Positions 24,851-44,545 of a DNA stretch of 64,000 nucleotides are shown one piece after another. Source of the stretch: Taxillus chinensis. Lineage: Eukaryota; Streptophyta; Magnoliopsida; Santalales; Loranthaceae. The DNA lies in assembly GCA_023512835.1 (NCBI GenBank), contig CM042086.1, positions 12,428,809 to 12,492,808 of the forward strand, written 5' to 3'. The translations under genes and the position numbers were made by a program. The notes under the pieces were generated by a model that did no database searches, had not been told where the DNA came from, and worked only from the letters and a program-made list of their open reading frames with translations. Position 1 is the stretch's first letter. Every line of letters begins with the position of its first letter.

Positions 24851-27433
24851 GTAATGGAAGAGTTATTATGGGGCGTAAAAAAAAACCCTAACAGGGATAT
24901 GCGTATGCCCAAGCGACAGTCAGTAACTTTTAGTTGTGAAATGCATGACATGTTTCTATCAGTGTCAACGAGGGCGGTGTTAAAGCAAACATGAAAAATA
25001 ATGGGGCCAAATCTTACCACAATAAGTCTGTAAAATCCTGTGGTTTTTTCCTTAACGATGCACATAATTCTTTATCAGATTAATATTTAACTAGAATTAC
25101 TGTATAGTTAAATAAAAATTTAATTTTAAACTATTGATTCGTAACATCTAACCGTCTAAAATAAATTTCAAAGTAAGAATCCAATATCACATTTTTATTG
25201 TAACAAAATCCACACACAATATATATAGAGAGAGAAATCATAGTGAATATCATGTTAAATTTTTATCTTGGAAATTTTAATATGAACCGTTATTATAATT
25301 AATGACTTAGATTAATTTTTATTTAATTATAGTTATGTTATCATTAATTATTATAGTATAATTATAATTAAATAAAAATTTAATTTAAATCATTAGTTAC
25401 AGACGGATCAGACTGCTCTGTAGACAGACCAAATCGATCTGTGGACTAGTATGTAAACTAGTAATCTAGAGTAGCAGAAGTCAATATAAGATCGACGCGT
25501 GTTCTAAGTCACGTCAACATAGTGTAGCGCATTTTCTTTGATATATATACATATTAAAATTTTGTATATATCTGTTAAGTACAAATACCACATCATCTTG
25601 CATATACTAATTAATAATGGGTCATCTTTAAATATTATGCTAACACCCAATCCATAATAAAATTTATATGATACACATTTAGCCTCATATTCTCATTATA
25701 ATAAAACTCTATATATATAAGAAAAAAGTACACACAATACAATCAATAGTGGACTCTAAATCAACCAATAATGCAATACTCATAATTTATTATGACAAGA
25801 CAATCACTAGTGAAATTTAACTCAATGACAATTGGTGGACTCTCACTCAACATACACATAACACTCATCCTTATTCCGAAAAAAATAGTAACTCGTAATC
25901 ATTCTAAAGACCGAATAACCAATGAAGTAAGGCTCATCACCGGCTTGTAAACAAAACACCAAATAATATGAATTAGGGTTGTTTAGAATAGATTACTATT
26001 AGATGATAATTTATTTTTTAATCAATTTAGTTTAAATTGTGGGTCTAATTTTTTATTTGCACTTGTTTTAAACTTTCACACATGAAACTATAATACACAA
26101 ACCTTTATTTAAAACTAATTAATTTAATTAATAATTGTTTTAAACTTTTTTCTCTATATAATTTTATATAGCAATACTGAGTTTGTTTTGTATATATCAC
26201 TTAATAAAAGTAAATAAATAAATATTTTGTTACAAATTGAACTTATTCAATAAAAGTTGTACCTAATTAAAAAACATTAAGCCTTTATAAACAACGGGGC
26301 AATAAGTAGGGGTCTGCAAAAACTCCAACATCCAAATCCCGAGCTCCAACCCGAAATTTCAAATTTAATAACACCTAGAAATCCAAAACTCAAAAACTGA
26401 ATGCAGGCTTCAGTTGGGAGTTGGGACATAAAATATGAACCAGAACCAATTTTATTGATTTTCATTTGTAAAAAAAAATATTTTTTAAAAAACGTGTAAC
26501 ATATAATTAATTATTTGAATTATAAATTTGAATACAAGTAATTTTATTCAATCTAATAATCTTAGTTAATTTTATAAATTGTTTGATTTACGAAATGTGT
26601 AATTATCGCTTATAATTTATTTGATTTTGAAAATATAACATTTCCTATAATTTTTATTTTTAGAATACTAATATTATGTGTTCTAATTATTAATTATACC
26701 ATCGAACAGTATATTTTTATAATACATAATATATATTTATATTTATATTTGTTTAATCAATTATTGAATTTAATTTTAAAAATAGGTAAACCTAATTTGT
26801 AATTGTAATTGTATTTTATTTTTTAAATCAGTTATAGAATTTATTTTTTTAAAATGACCAAAATTTGACCTGAAATCTTAAATTAATTTCGCCAAAACAA
26901 CTCAATTGCACAACCCCACGTATAAGTATAAGAATGAGGGAAAAATCAAACTTTTACACCATCTCCAATCATACTCACTAAATTTTAATTAAGTTACTTA
27001 TAATTTTAGCTAAAAACTATTTTACTTAATATTTTGATAATACCTATTTCAATCATGTTTTATATTTTAACTAACCGTAAAATATGTATTATTTTTAAAA
27101 AAATTGACTCAAACAAAAAAAAAATCAACGATTAAAACCGTAGCATTAAATATTAATAAACCTTCAGTGGTCAAAACCTCGCTCTATATTAATATGGAGC
27201 GACTCGCCACAATAGGATAAGTCATCGAGGAAGTCGATTGTTCTATTGTTTCGAAAAGAGGAAAAACAAAAAATGAAAGGGGGCTAGTATAAAAGTTGTG
27301 AAAGCTACTCATGATATGGAACGATAGTATAATTTTGTTATTTGATAATTATTTTTATTTTTAAAATTTAAAATAAATGAATTTTAAATTCAATAAAATA
27401 AGAAAAATATTAATTTTATTTTGCAAAAACTGT
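24851..27433. other. AT-rich intergenic DNA
   Basis: Upstream region of the minus-strand gene that starts near 24850. It contains a repeated AATAAAAATTTAATTT word near 25108-25125 and 25368-25390 and no coding signal. A patch at 26280-26460 is slightly less AT-rich. Confidence 0.6.
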
Positions 27434-27720
27434 TTTCTTTTCTCTCAGCCGCGTCGTGTCTCTCCCTCGACGACATCTTTGTCGGTCCGCATCGTCTAGA
27501 GGCTACAGCTGCATCTCCAGCCTGGATCTGAACGAATCTAAAGAAGAGGAAGGGGAAGAAGAAACTTTCTCCTACCTCCAAAACCCAAGCAAATCGGAAG
27601 AAGAAAAGAAAAAAGCGACCCCTGCTGAAGCTCCGGAGAGTCTCGTCTCCCATCCAGCGAACCTCATCCTCTCTCTCTCTCTCTCTCGGCTTTGCTCGTG
27701 TGTGAGGACGACGACATAGA
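27434..27720 (+). other. Coding-like GC island with an 87-codon frame, unassigned
   Basis: An open frame from 27456 to 27719 on the plus strand begins MSLPRRHLCRSASSRGYSC, continues with SLDLNESKEEEGEEET and an acidic/lysine-rich middle, and dissolves into a CT-repeat serine/leucine tail. DLNES is only faintly like an EAR repression motif. No splice partner or TATA box is clear. It may be a 5' exon fragment, a transposon-captured piece or chance. Confidence 0.2.
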
Positions 27721-28908
27721 AGGGCAGGCCGGTTACCTGCGGCTCTCCGGCAGATGCTCCTCTGGACATACGACTAAAAATTTAAAACTATTGCCAAACA
27801 AGCATCATTCAATTCAGATGAAAATAATGCAATTTTTAAAAATCTAAATTCAAAAATTATTTAATATATTTATTTTGTCAATAAAAAATTATGATTTAAA
27901 TAAAACAATTATATTAGAAAATAAATATTTTTTATTTTTAAATTTAAATTTATTTTGAAAGATTTCTATTTCTTTTTTCTTTTTCTTTTTCCTCTATTTT
28001 CTTGTTGTTAGATCCCATCATATTTTAGTTTTTTTTTTCTATTTTTTCAAGACTCAATTCAAAAGCACACTTTTCTCCCTTCGTAAAAGTTATTTTCAAA
28101 ATTCAATTCCAATAAGAATTAAAATCATGAAATTAAAATATAAAAACAAAGACTCGTCACAAAAAAATAATTTCACAATAATTTCAGTCAATTTTCGTAT
28201 AAAATTACCTGAAAATAAATAAATAAAACCAAATTTTTTATTTATTTATCTTATAATTTTTTCAGATTAAATTTCATATCACCATAAAATTTTATAAATA
28301 CGTAATTAGTACAATAGAAAAGATCCGCACAACGAAATTTTTTACAAAAGAGCTCGTCACTAAGATTACAATGACAAAAATTGATTCTTCAAGTTCAATG
28401 TTTTTAATTAATGGAAGAACTAATTTAACAAAAAAAATTAAAACTCATGTCAACCTTTTTTTTAAAATAAGTTACCATTAAATAATATTTTGTTCTATTC
28501 ATAAAAAAAATAAATCTTTAAAAATTACTATCTTAATCAAATAATAATAAAAATTATTGAAACAGAATAAAAAAATATATTCTGAAAAGATGAGTTGTTA
28601 AAATAACATTAACTGTTTTTTTAATTATTCTATGGAGGACAACCATTATTCGATACACCAAACAAATAACAAACAATTACAACAGTAGCATGTGGGTAAT
28701 CAGAACCACAGGCAACCAATAAATACACCGAGCAGAATAAATGCGCAAAATGTACCTACGCTACTCTAACAGGAACGCCAATTTATTGATAAAATAGAGA
28801 AGATAAAATTCGCAACATTATTTCCAACTGCTATTGGGTTATGCATATGCCCAATAAATTAGAAACAAGAGGAGCAAAACAAACTCAATTTTCAGCTCAC
28901 AAGCAACT
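27721..28908. other. AT-rich intergenic DNA and 3' flank of MPP alpha
   Basis: No coding frame. The part nearest 28908 should contain the 3' UTR and polyadenylation signals of the minus-strand MPP alpha gene, which I cannot place exactly. Confidence 0.5.
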
Positions 28909-34932
<6,024 letters not shown>

Positions 34933-35059
34933 GATGGATCGCCGGCGACCGCCGCGAAACCCTAGAAGAACTGTGATTGCGTCTTGGGCGTGCGTCGACC
35001 ACGTTTATGCGCGCAAGTCACCGGAAGGCTGACGTTTGTTATCTGAGTTATAGGGAACT

Positions 35060-35067
35060 TATTTATA
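35060..35067 (-). promoter_or_regulatory. Probable TATA box of MPP alpha
   Basis: The minus strand reads CCCTATAAATAAG, about 130 bases upstream of the MPP alpha ATG. Confidence 0.45.
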
Positions 35068-38000
35068 GGGTAGCCCCCCGAGTTGTGTTGGCAGTCCTGG
35101 CAAGAACCCATCACTGAATTTAAATTTTAATTGCAGTTCTATTTTAATAATTATTTAATATTTAATTAGTTTAGTTAAAATAAAACTACTTTTTATCTAT
35201 TTTAATTATTTATTTTTTAAAACATACTTAATATTTTAACTTTATACTTATTTAAATATTAATATGACTCAATTTATTTAAAACATTCATTTAAAATGAG
35301 CATATTTAATAATTTTTTTATTAAAATTTTTATTTGTTGATTGTTAACATTATTCATAATCAAAAATTTGTAGAGATATTTATTGGATTAAAATTTTTGA
35401 TATTTGATTCAATAATTTAGTCAAAAGGTTCGTCAAATGTGAATGCTCTGATAGTACAAATCCCAAATAATCTCAAGTAATTGAATATGGTATTCATAAA
35501 ATGATTTAGTAAAAATAAACTAAACTATTATTTTAAAATATTAGAATATAGGGGGTGATTGTTAGTTATTTTGAGCAGGTTATACCATTATGCTATACTA
35601 AATTTATGGTTTTTTAGATTGATATAATTGCATAATTCACTTAAATCAATTTATTCGTTTTTCAATTAATCAGTTTGTCAAGTTAAATCGGATTTACAGT
35701 TTCTATGCTAGACTCTAATATTGTCAAATTCTCACCTTAAATCCACAATATCAACACAAAGTAAAATACAAAATCTGATATCTAATCTCACAAGACCAAA
35801 TCAAATAAATTGTTATCATTGCAAATATTTTTGAATTGAACTTAAGAAACTCGCAAGTAATGAACTTTCATATTCAATCCGTAAAATCATCATTTTTTTA
35901 TATCATGTTTGGGAAAATCTATTATCTATAAGTATTTGTGGTTTATTTAATCATTTTATTCGATCTTAGGCCCGGGCTAGCAAGTTACTCAACCCATACA
36001 AATAAAGTTTGATTTATTAAGTTTTCGGTTTATTTGATTTTCAGACAGTCAAATTATCGGATTAAATCAAATTATCGGTTTTTCTACTAAATCCTATTAA
36101 AATGCAAGTAGTTAAAACATATAAAGTAATTTCTTAATAAATTTATATATATATTTATCAATTCAAATTATAAAATGTCCAAAGAATTCTTGTTTTAATA
36201 CTATTTTTAGGAATATTTCTCAATTTTTCATTTTTTTAAAACTTATATCAAAATATCACAACTTACAACATTGACACTAAATTTTACCTAAACATTAGCT
36301 AGGGTGATAGAGTGAGCATTGAGGATCGCACAAAAGGACATGCAAAGATATAACTGTGGTGAGAAGTTGTATGACATAGTATGTGTGGTATAAGGAGACA
36401 CAAATGTTATGACAAAAAAAAAGAGGATTGGTGACAATAATAGCGTGGAAGAGGCATATGTCATGGAAAGAAAGCTAATGGCATGAGGTTAGTTGTGGCC
36501 ATGGATGGAGCTAGGTGGCCGAAGATGAAAAGATCATTAGAAGTGTATCAAGGGCATAAAAAATCAATATATAGGCAGTCATTTGCAAATTTTAGTGTCT
36601 TTCTCCCTTGTCCAACAAGTTACCATCGATATTATGGAAATAATTGTCATAAGTTAATTAAAGAGGAAAAACTCTAGCTTTTTAATTAGGTGAAAGCAAA
36701 CACAATAGGTCACAATGCATTCATACAAACTAATATAGTTAGCCCATAGTGATAATATTACAACAAACAAAAGAAACCCGAGTAATTTTAAATTTGTAGT
36801 TTTTTATCTCCGTGCTACACATTCTCTCACCACGCAAAGTCCTCAGAAGGAGTGACCAATAGCTTATGTTACATCATTCATTAAAAATATTTAAAAATCA
36901 AAACGAAAAATAAATACAAATTTTTATTCAAAAACAAAAAACAATTTTTGAATATTCTTACCAAACACGCTCTAAACATCTATCATGCTATTTGATACAC
37001 CCGAATCAGACAAACCAAATTAAAAAATAATGAGCCCATTTTGGATTATCTTAATTTAAAAGTAATATAAGTTAAAAATAATTTTTTAAAACAATGGATC
37101 TCCGAAAGGTTTTTAAAAATTATTTTACCATAATTTAAAATTAATATAATTTGAATATTATTTTTTAAAATAATGAGTCTCTTAACTATTTTTTCAAATT
37201 ATTTCAAATTATTTTTTATTTTAAAATCTAAACTTAATTTCATGGGGAGATTTAATTTTTTAATTTATTTTTTTCTATTTAATTATTTAGATCTATCAAT
37301 TTTTTTTTCTATAATTTTTATAAAAAATTATTTTTAAAAATTATACATTCTTTTTAAGATATATTCTCTTCATACAACTAAGATAAAAATAAAAAAAATT
37401 AAAATACATTCTTTTTACTGCGATTATAATTGTTGTCGGGAGAATAAATGACTGTCTTGAAGGCTTACAACACAACTAAGATAAAAAAAACAGAGGAAAC
37501 ATTAAAAAACGAGATGAAATGGTCCAATGGCACAACCTGCAAAATGAAACAAAAAAAAAACCACAGAATAATAACAAGAAAACAAGAAAAATAACAAAAC
37601 AGAAAATGCGAGGAGCAACCAATAGCCTCTAGACAGCAAGCACAAACTGCAAGAGGAAATTGTGAACCTTCATAATGTCGAGGAAAAGTAATTTTCTGAA
37701 GTGATAAAAGCCTAAAATGTCCTAACAAGCTCTATGACAGTTCTATCAAAGCCATATTTCATAAAAATAACAAATTTTGTGCGGTAATTAAAGTACAATA
37801 TAGATTAACTTTTTTCTTTTCTTTTCGTACGAAATATAAATTACCTATTTTTGCTAGTCGATTCACCCATTTTGGTATCCGGTACCTCACTACCTACCTG
37901 ACTCTCTACAAACTCTGATTTCTTGGACTGTAATATAAACGTGCACAGTAATATAAACAGAGAAAATCCTGAACATTCTGTAATAAGCTTAAGAAGCGAA

Positions 38001-38639
38001 TTCTCGCTATTGTAATTATTCATCAAAACTCTATTATACCAGTCATCTGCTAATGGACTATATTATACCTGCCCAATCCCCCACACCCACGACTTGACAC
38101 AACTTATTCTCCAAAACACAAAATTCAGACTATACTAATGAGAGTGGATAGCCCAATAAAATGGAGTAATAATTAATAAATTATAATAAATTAAATTAGC
38201 ACAATCGAATTGGAATTTTCATTTTTATGATTACTGTTATTTATGTGTATTTCTTGCCTCCTTTCAATGCCATTAATATCGCGTCAGGAACACAATTACT
38301 ATGATGAACTCACTACAATTATTTAAATCATGTTGAACTCTAGCATACCCATTACACAGAGCACAGATGGAGAGACATAGGCTAACATGGAGAATGCGGC
38401 ATAGATTCAGGGATATGATTCCAGCATATGCAGATAAAACCATATAAAAAGGGCTTCAATATCAACATGGTAAATAAAACAGAAGTATTGCAGTAAAAAA
38501 AATCCCAAAAAATCATTGGTTGCAGCAGTCTGCTTTGTACGAACAAGTATATTTTGAGTTGATAACAATTTAATTATAATCCTTTAATTAAATGATTAAA
38601 TGAAATCAAGGGACAGTTTAAAATGGCTGTTTTTCTTTT

Positions 38640-38644
<5 letters not shown>
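35068..38644. other. Intergenic DNA between divergent MPP alpha and AP4S
   Basis: AT-rich with no supported gene. A hAT-like start (GGGGGTGATTGTTAG, 35550) may mark an old MITE extending to about 36090, where ATTATCGG words recur. The stretches 36480-36680 and 37465-37730 are slightly less AT-rich but code for nothing recognisable. Confidence 0.55.

Positions 38645-38697
<53 letters not shown>
38645..38697. repeat. (TA)26 microsatellite upstream of AP4S
   Basis: A pure TA run about 200 bases before the AP4S start codon, preceded by a T-tract. It lies in the probable core promoter and could itself supply a TATA function. Confidence 0.95.
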
Positions 38698-38700
<3 letters not shown>

Positions 38701-38894
38701 GAGTTAAAATACGAGAATCGTCTCACTGACAACGTTTACAAAATGTTAGGGGAAACAGAAAGGGGAACATAGTGAAGGCAGATTAGCTGGCAATACAACA
38801 CAACCGGCCTTCGTTTCTCTCTCCGATCTGACATCTCTGGTCTGCTGTCAAGGAACAAGGAGGAGCTGGAAGAAGAAGAAGAAGAAGAAGAAGA

Positions 38895-41800
38895 ATGGGG
38901 ATTCGATTCATATTAATGGTGAACAAGCAGGGTCAAACCCGTCTGGCTCAGTACTACGAATACCTCACCATTCAAGAACGAAGAGCTCTCGAAGGCGAAA
39001 TCGTCCGCAAGTGTCTCGCTCGCAACGAGCTCCAGGTCTCCCTCTCTCTCCCTTGCCCAGGACTGTTGAATCTCTGGTTCAATTGAGACTGATTAATTGA
39101 TTGATCAATCATCCTTAAAACGTGTCGTGTTGACTTCTTGTTATTGATTTGATCTAATAGAACCCGATTTAGATTTATGGTGGCTAAACGCCGTTTGATG
39201 TGATCTGATTTGGGCTTAGAGTGGATTTGCTAAAATATCTACTTGAATTTGAAGAGCCTTATGAAGATATCAAGGCTGCTTATAACTTTGCATTTTCATA
39301 TCCAAGCAGATATGATATGCCCATATTAACTACTATATAGTTTTTTTTTTAAAATTTTATGAACGCAATTAAAAAGATAAAAACGTTCAATGCTCGCCCT
39401 GATTCCAGTTTCTGGATTCTAATTGCTGATCAGTTGTGTGCGTTGAACACTTATGATTATCTCTGTATTTTATTTGAAGAATAAAATTAAGAAACTAAAA
39501 TCTTTACACGCCCTAACTGCCATTATCCAAAATTACTCATTATTTGTGTGGATTCAACTCTTCAGAGTATCCAGTATTTTGGATTCTTTGTGTTTTTTAA
39601 TGCACTGTGATCTCTTCATTTGACACAATTTTCTTAAGACAAAATCCGCCCATCCACTAGTGCTTAAGGTTGGAAACGGCGTTTGACTCTCAAAATAATT
39701 TAATTCTCCAATTATAAAATCAAATACTGTAATCTATAATTACAGCAAACTAGAAGACAATATTTTTCTCTCTATATGTATATGCAGATATTACTAACTT
39801 AGAGGAAGAAATTAATGCTCTTGGTGAATGATAGAATGTTATATTTATAGATTCCTGCATGACCCTTGACAATGAGTCTAAGAGTTGTCATTGATGTTTT
39901 TTCATGCTAAAGGATACACTTGTTGGTAATAGTATGTCTAAGAATTGTCATTGATGATTTTTCATCCTAATGGACACACTTATTGGTAATGATATATCTT
40001 TTTATGAAAAAATAACACTTCAAAGAACACAACTACGGGTAATAGTGTATCTTTTCATGAAAATGTATATATATATTTTTCATTCAATCTAACAAAATTA
40101 ACGTTGAAATTTAGTACAATTGCATGCCATTTACCTCAAAAGAATAGAAGAAGAGCCTTTTATTTTATTAATACAAAAAAAAAAGTTACACAATGAGCGG
40201 CAGCCCCCCAAAGGAAAGGCCTCTCACCAAACTAGGACATACCCCTACTGTGAAAAAAAAAACTACAAAAAAAAAAAAAACCAATGGTTCCTGGTTCCAG
40301 CACAAATAACGATCTTAGCCATTGATAAAAGAACCTCCACTAATCAATACACGATAAAAAATACAATAATCATACAATAGAATTCCCAAGCCCATTTGCA
40401 TTACAAGACCTGCAAAACCGAACACACAGACACCAAAAAAATATTATTATTTTTTTCGAAAACCATACCTCAACCTAGATTGATACCATTAGAACCAAAA
40501 GAGCCGTACTGCAGCTATTCAGCCCTAGCACCTTCACAACTGCAATAAAAATAACCACAGCAACCATTTCCCCGAAGGCAGAGAACAACCACTCCCTGCC
40601 ACCAAGACAACCCCCACATTTGCAAGGCCGGGCTGGAAATAATACACTTCAACAAGACTGCTTTCTGGGCTAGGTTTTCCAATCTCGCTTGAAATCTGCA
40701 GAAACCTCATACACAAACCACAGCCCCAATCTCCCTAGGGAAGAGAACACAACGCCAGGAAAATAAGCATAAACCGTGTCCTCTGATTCCTCATGGTCCT
40801 GTGAAAACATGACCGACCAATCAAGCTAGCAACCTGCAAACTACAGCAACTATTCTCCCTAGAGAAGAGATCAATAACAGAATAATAAGCAGAAGCCCCC
40901 TGAAAAACAGCCCCCACACCTGTAGTGCTGGGCTGGGAAGAGTTCTCCTCTAGCCTTCTTCTGAAACAAAGCCTTATACCATGAGCCGCCTGCACAGAAG
41001 GTCAGTGTAGCAACAAAACCAAAGAGAGTATAAAAACAAAACTGGCCAATCTCCTTTAGCCATAGGTCTTCCCAAATTGAGAAGAGGCTTCTGAAAAGAC
41101 CGGACAAGGAAAACATCCTAAGTCCTGCTAGGACTGTTATTTTTGCTGTACAGCCTACAACTGGCAGGACTGCCTTCTTCAGAAATAAAGTGATCGCTTT
41201 TTTCATTGGTCAAAATCCTGCAACTGGCCTTGTGTTCAGTAAGCCTAAACTGACCCCGGAATCTAACAGCCCTACATCTGTAAATGCTGCTGCTGATAGA
41301 ATTCCATAACACAGCAGAATTGCAGTCTATAGCAGGCCACAAAGCACGCTCTGGAAAGAGGGAAGGCTGGGTATACTCCTTTAGCTGGAGAGCCTCCCCA
41401 ACATAGAAGAAGCAGGTACAATGACTGGGTAAAGAAAACCTCCTGATGTACAGGAAAATAGTCCTGGTAGGACTGTTCTTTTTGAGGGATAACCTGCAAC
41501 TGATATTGCTTCGTCTGACATAAGCCCATATATCAGCAGTACCGCAATATAAGGCTGATACAGCTCATGATCTGAAAACTGGGAAACCTGCTTTGTCATC
41601 CACCAAATAGTCATAGCACAGAGGAGGTATACTGTCCTGATAAAAAAAACCAGCGCCATTGACATTATGGTCAATAGATGCAAGTTTATCTGCCCCGTGA
41701 TTTCCTTCTCCATACACATATGTGAGGATGTCTGTGCTTTTTATATAATCCGAGCATTCCCGAAGAACATAGATAAGCTGCCAAGGGGGATCATGTTTTC

Positions 41801-44545
41801 CTGTTAAACTGTTGACAACTAGCAGGGAATCTAGTTCCACATAAGACAGAACAATATTTAGTTTCTTAGCCAGCTTCAATCCTCCGAGGGTCCTCGCTTC
41901 AGCTTCATTACTGGATATTGCTCCAAAGTTAGAGCAAAAACCTGCCATCACAGCCCCCGAGAAGTCCTAGATAATGCCTCCACCAGCTCCCAATCTGTGA
42001 ATGACAGAGCCATCGCAATTTAACTTGAAACTGACATGAGCCTGCCATTTGATTCACTTACCCAAGTGGTTACCACAACTTAAAACAGTACAATTCAATT
42101 GAGAAAGCACTTGAATATCTCTACCTATGGGCACAGCTCTAATACAAACTTAAGACATCATAGTGTTATCTAACTAATTAATTCTAGCAATAATGTTTGA
42201 AATAGTAAAGGTTTTATTAGCATTCACAAATTCATTCCTCATAACCCAAATAACCCATGGTATTGGTATTAGGCCTCCCAAATAAATATTCAAAAGACTG
42301 AGCTGAGAGTGTTGAGAGGGCCCTATCATCTACACTTCCAGCTGACGACAGAAACTGTCAGAATTGTAAGTAATGTCGCTCAAACGCCCATAAAAAACCC
42401 ATAATTGGGCAGCTATGTCGCCGGTGACAAGCACATGGTCTATAGTTTCCTCCTTGGGGGGGAGAGCAACACATACAGTCATACACTTGGAGGCCATCGA
42501 AATCCCTCTTTTGTGAGCTCCTCAAAGCAATCGTCAGTAGCCGTATCAGAATGGTTAAGAATGATATCCCTCATAGCCACTTGGGGCAAGGTCTTATCCC
42601 CATTAAATTAGGTGGTATCCACCCATCAGTCTCTCCAAAAATCGATATATCCCCTTCCTATTATCCATCTGCCATTATCCAAAATTTAGGCTATGTGCGG
42701 GAATACCACCCTCCATATTATAAGAATAGGTCAAGACTGTAGATCGTTTAAGTTGCTAGGAGCTTGATTTTTCTGACGACCTAAGTTAAGTTAAGTTAAG
42801 TTGCCTACTTAACTTACCGCCTGTGTCTTCCCATCCTTGTTATGAGCGTGTATGTACTTTGGCTCCTTTCTTGCTTATATCTTTGTTGGGCTGTTTTTAT
42901 CTCATTTTGGTATGCTAAGCTGCATCTTCTGCAGCAGTTCTGCTGATCTCATAATCACCAGTTTCTTGATCACATTACTGTTATGCTTTAACCAATATTA
43001 AAGTGACTTTTATTAATACCAAACTGATTTTTCTTGTATTACCATCCTTCCTTGTTGGTATTCTCATCATGTGAGAGCAGTGTTCATTCGTCGAGCATCG
43101 GAACTACAAGATTGTCTACAGGCGCTATGCATCACTGTTTTTCTTGGTTGGGGTGGACAATGATGAGGTAATTACTGTTGTCTCTCTAGGTATGATTAGT
43201 TTTTAGTTAACTGGGAACTATTGATCGAACATATATGGAGGTTGGAACTTTCTCCGATAATAATCCTATTCATGAATGAACTCAACCTTATGATGCACAC
43301 TGCTTGCATTACATCGGAATGCCTATATTTTGTAGATACACCCATTTGAATTCTAGTAGGGCCTTGTTACCATTGTGTTGTGTCAAGATTAGATCCTTCT
43401 CCTTGTTGCTCATACTTTGCCCTTATTTTCCTTAATAATATCGAAGTGGCCAGTTCTCAAAATCCTAATTTCTAGGTTATCCATAATACTGTTGATTTCT
43501 GCTAGAAAGACCCAATTTTGTTTTTCATGATTACCCAAAATATCAGGTTGTGTTTTTCTGGTGGCTGGATGGATTTTGTCAATGCAGGTGTTCCTTATAG
43601 TATTGTGACTATTGTCACGAACATAAAAAGTGAGTCCACATTGGACAGTGGACACTTCAGCTTACTAATTTCACCTTCAGGTTACCTATCAAAAAAAAAA
43701 AAAAAAAAATCACCTTCAGGTCATGGTTCATCATGCATAGTAAGTCCGTAAAGTTTTTAGTGGGGAAGGTGTTATGTGTTGTCAAACGTTCTAGCTTACG
43801 AAAGAAGGTGAACGTTTAATGTGAAAATCCCATAACCACTGGATATATCAGAAATCCACTATAAATGGAAGAAATTCACAATCTGTGTGGCCCTCGCAAT
43901 GATGCAGCTGTTTTTGCACCCTCGGTTTCATTTAACCCTAACAAATGGTGCTCTACGTCAATTAATGTCTACCATATTCTCAACATTATGTTCTTTAGTT
44001 TATCATATTTTTAGGGCAGAATAGGTAAAGAATGAAGCAATTAAAGCTGTTTACAAATCCAAGGAGATTGACAATTTTTAAGACAGGATCTATTTTGTCA
44101 TTTGTGGGTTGTGAGATTGCCTAGTTGATACCCCAGTGGAAGTGGGTGATCTATATAGTGATAAAAAAACTAGAGTATATTAAGTTGCCTATAAAAAATA
44201 TCAATAAAAGTTCTTGAATTTTCCCTCATTTTTGGTGCTTTTGCAGAATGAGCTTGCGATTTTGGAATTTATACACCTATTAGTTGAAACTATGGACCGA
44301 TATTTTGGCAATGTGGTAAGTTATAGAATCTCACTGTTTAACAAGTCCTTATTGCTATCTCCTAAAACTTTGTGTTGTTTTCCTGATTTATTGTCTTCTC
44401 AATTATGCAGTGTGAGCTAGATATCATGTTCCATTTGGAGAAGGCACATTTTATGTTGGAGGAAATGGTCATGAATGGATGTGTTGTCGAAACAAGCAAG
44501 ACTAGCATTCTGAATCCCATACAGATTATGGAAAAGGCATTTTGA
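38895..44545 (+). CDS. AP4S: AP-4 adaptor complex subunit sigma, 4 exons, 143 aa
   Basis: Exons: 38895-39035 (47 codons), 43081-43167 (29), 44247-44315 (23), 44411-44545 (44 plus stop), all with GT-AG and phase 0. The 143-aa product matches the normal size of plant AP-4 sigma. It starts MGIRFILMVNKQGQTRLAQY. Exon 2 gives CSFVEHRNYKIVYRRYASLF, exon 3 LEFIHLLVETMDRYFGNV and exon 4 the conserved CELDIMFHLEKAHFMLEEM. Sigma is the small longin-like core subunit of the AP-4 coat, which works at the trans-Golgi network and, in plants, in vacuolar sorting. The start is fixed by family alignment and lies right after a GAA repeat (about 38868-38894). Intron 1 is 4.0 kb because of a LINE in the opposite orientation. 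The protein looks intact. Confidence 0.96.
40150..42740 (-). mobile_element. 5'-truncated, inactive L1-type LINE in AP4S intron 1
   Basis: Read on the minus strand, the fragment first shows a zinc-binding reverse-transcriptase tail (ETIDHVLVTGDIAAQLWVFY, about 42335-42450). It then shows an RNase H domain at 41951-41565, with ISSNEAEARTL, VELDSLLVVNSL and GEGNHGADKLAS. These are the last domains of plant L1 ORF2. A TAG stop just ahead of the RNase H frame (IIstopDFSGAVMAG) shows it is dead. About 1.4 kb of 3' UTR-like sequence follows, with imperfect internal repeats, ending at an A-rich tail seen as poly-T on the plus strand near 40150. The upstream reverse transcriptase and ORF1 are absent. 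Confidence 0.82.
43671..43721. mobile_element. Minimal poly-A retroinsertion in AP4S intron 2
   Basis: TCACCTTCAGGT occurs at 43671-43682 and again at 43710-43721. Between them is only TACCTATC followed by 19 A. This is the expected footprint of a drastically 5'-truncated LINE/SINE insertion. Replication slippage is the alternative. Confidence 0.6.

Noticed and set aside
41565..41951. 128-codon frame as a host RNase H gene
   Set aside because: The RNase H motif set, the adjacent zf-RVT domain and the upstream stop identify a dead LINE fragment.
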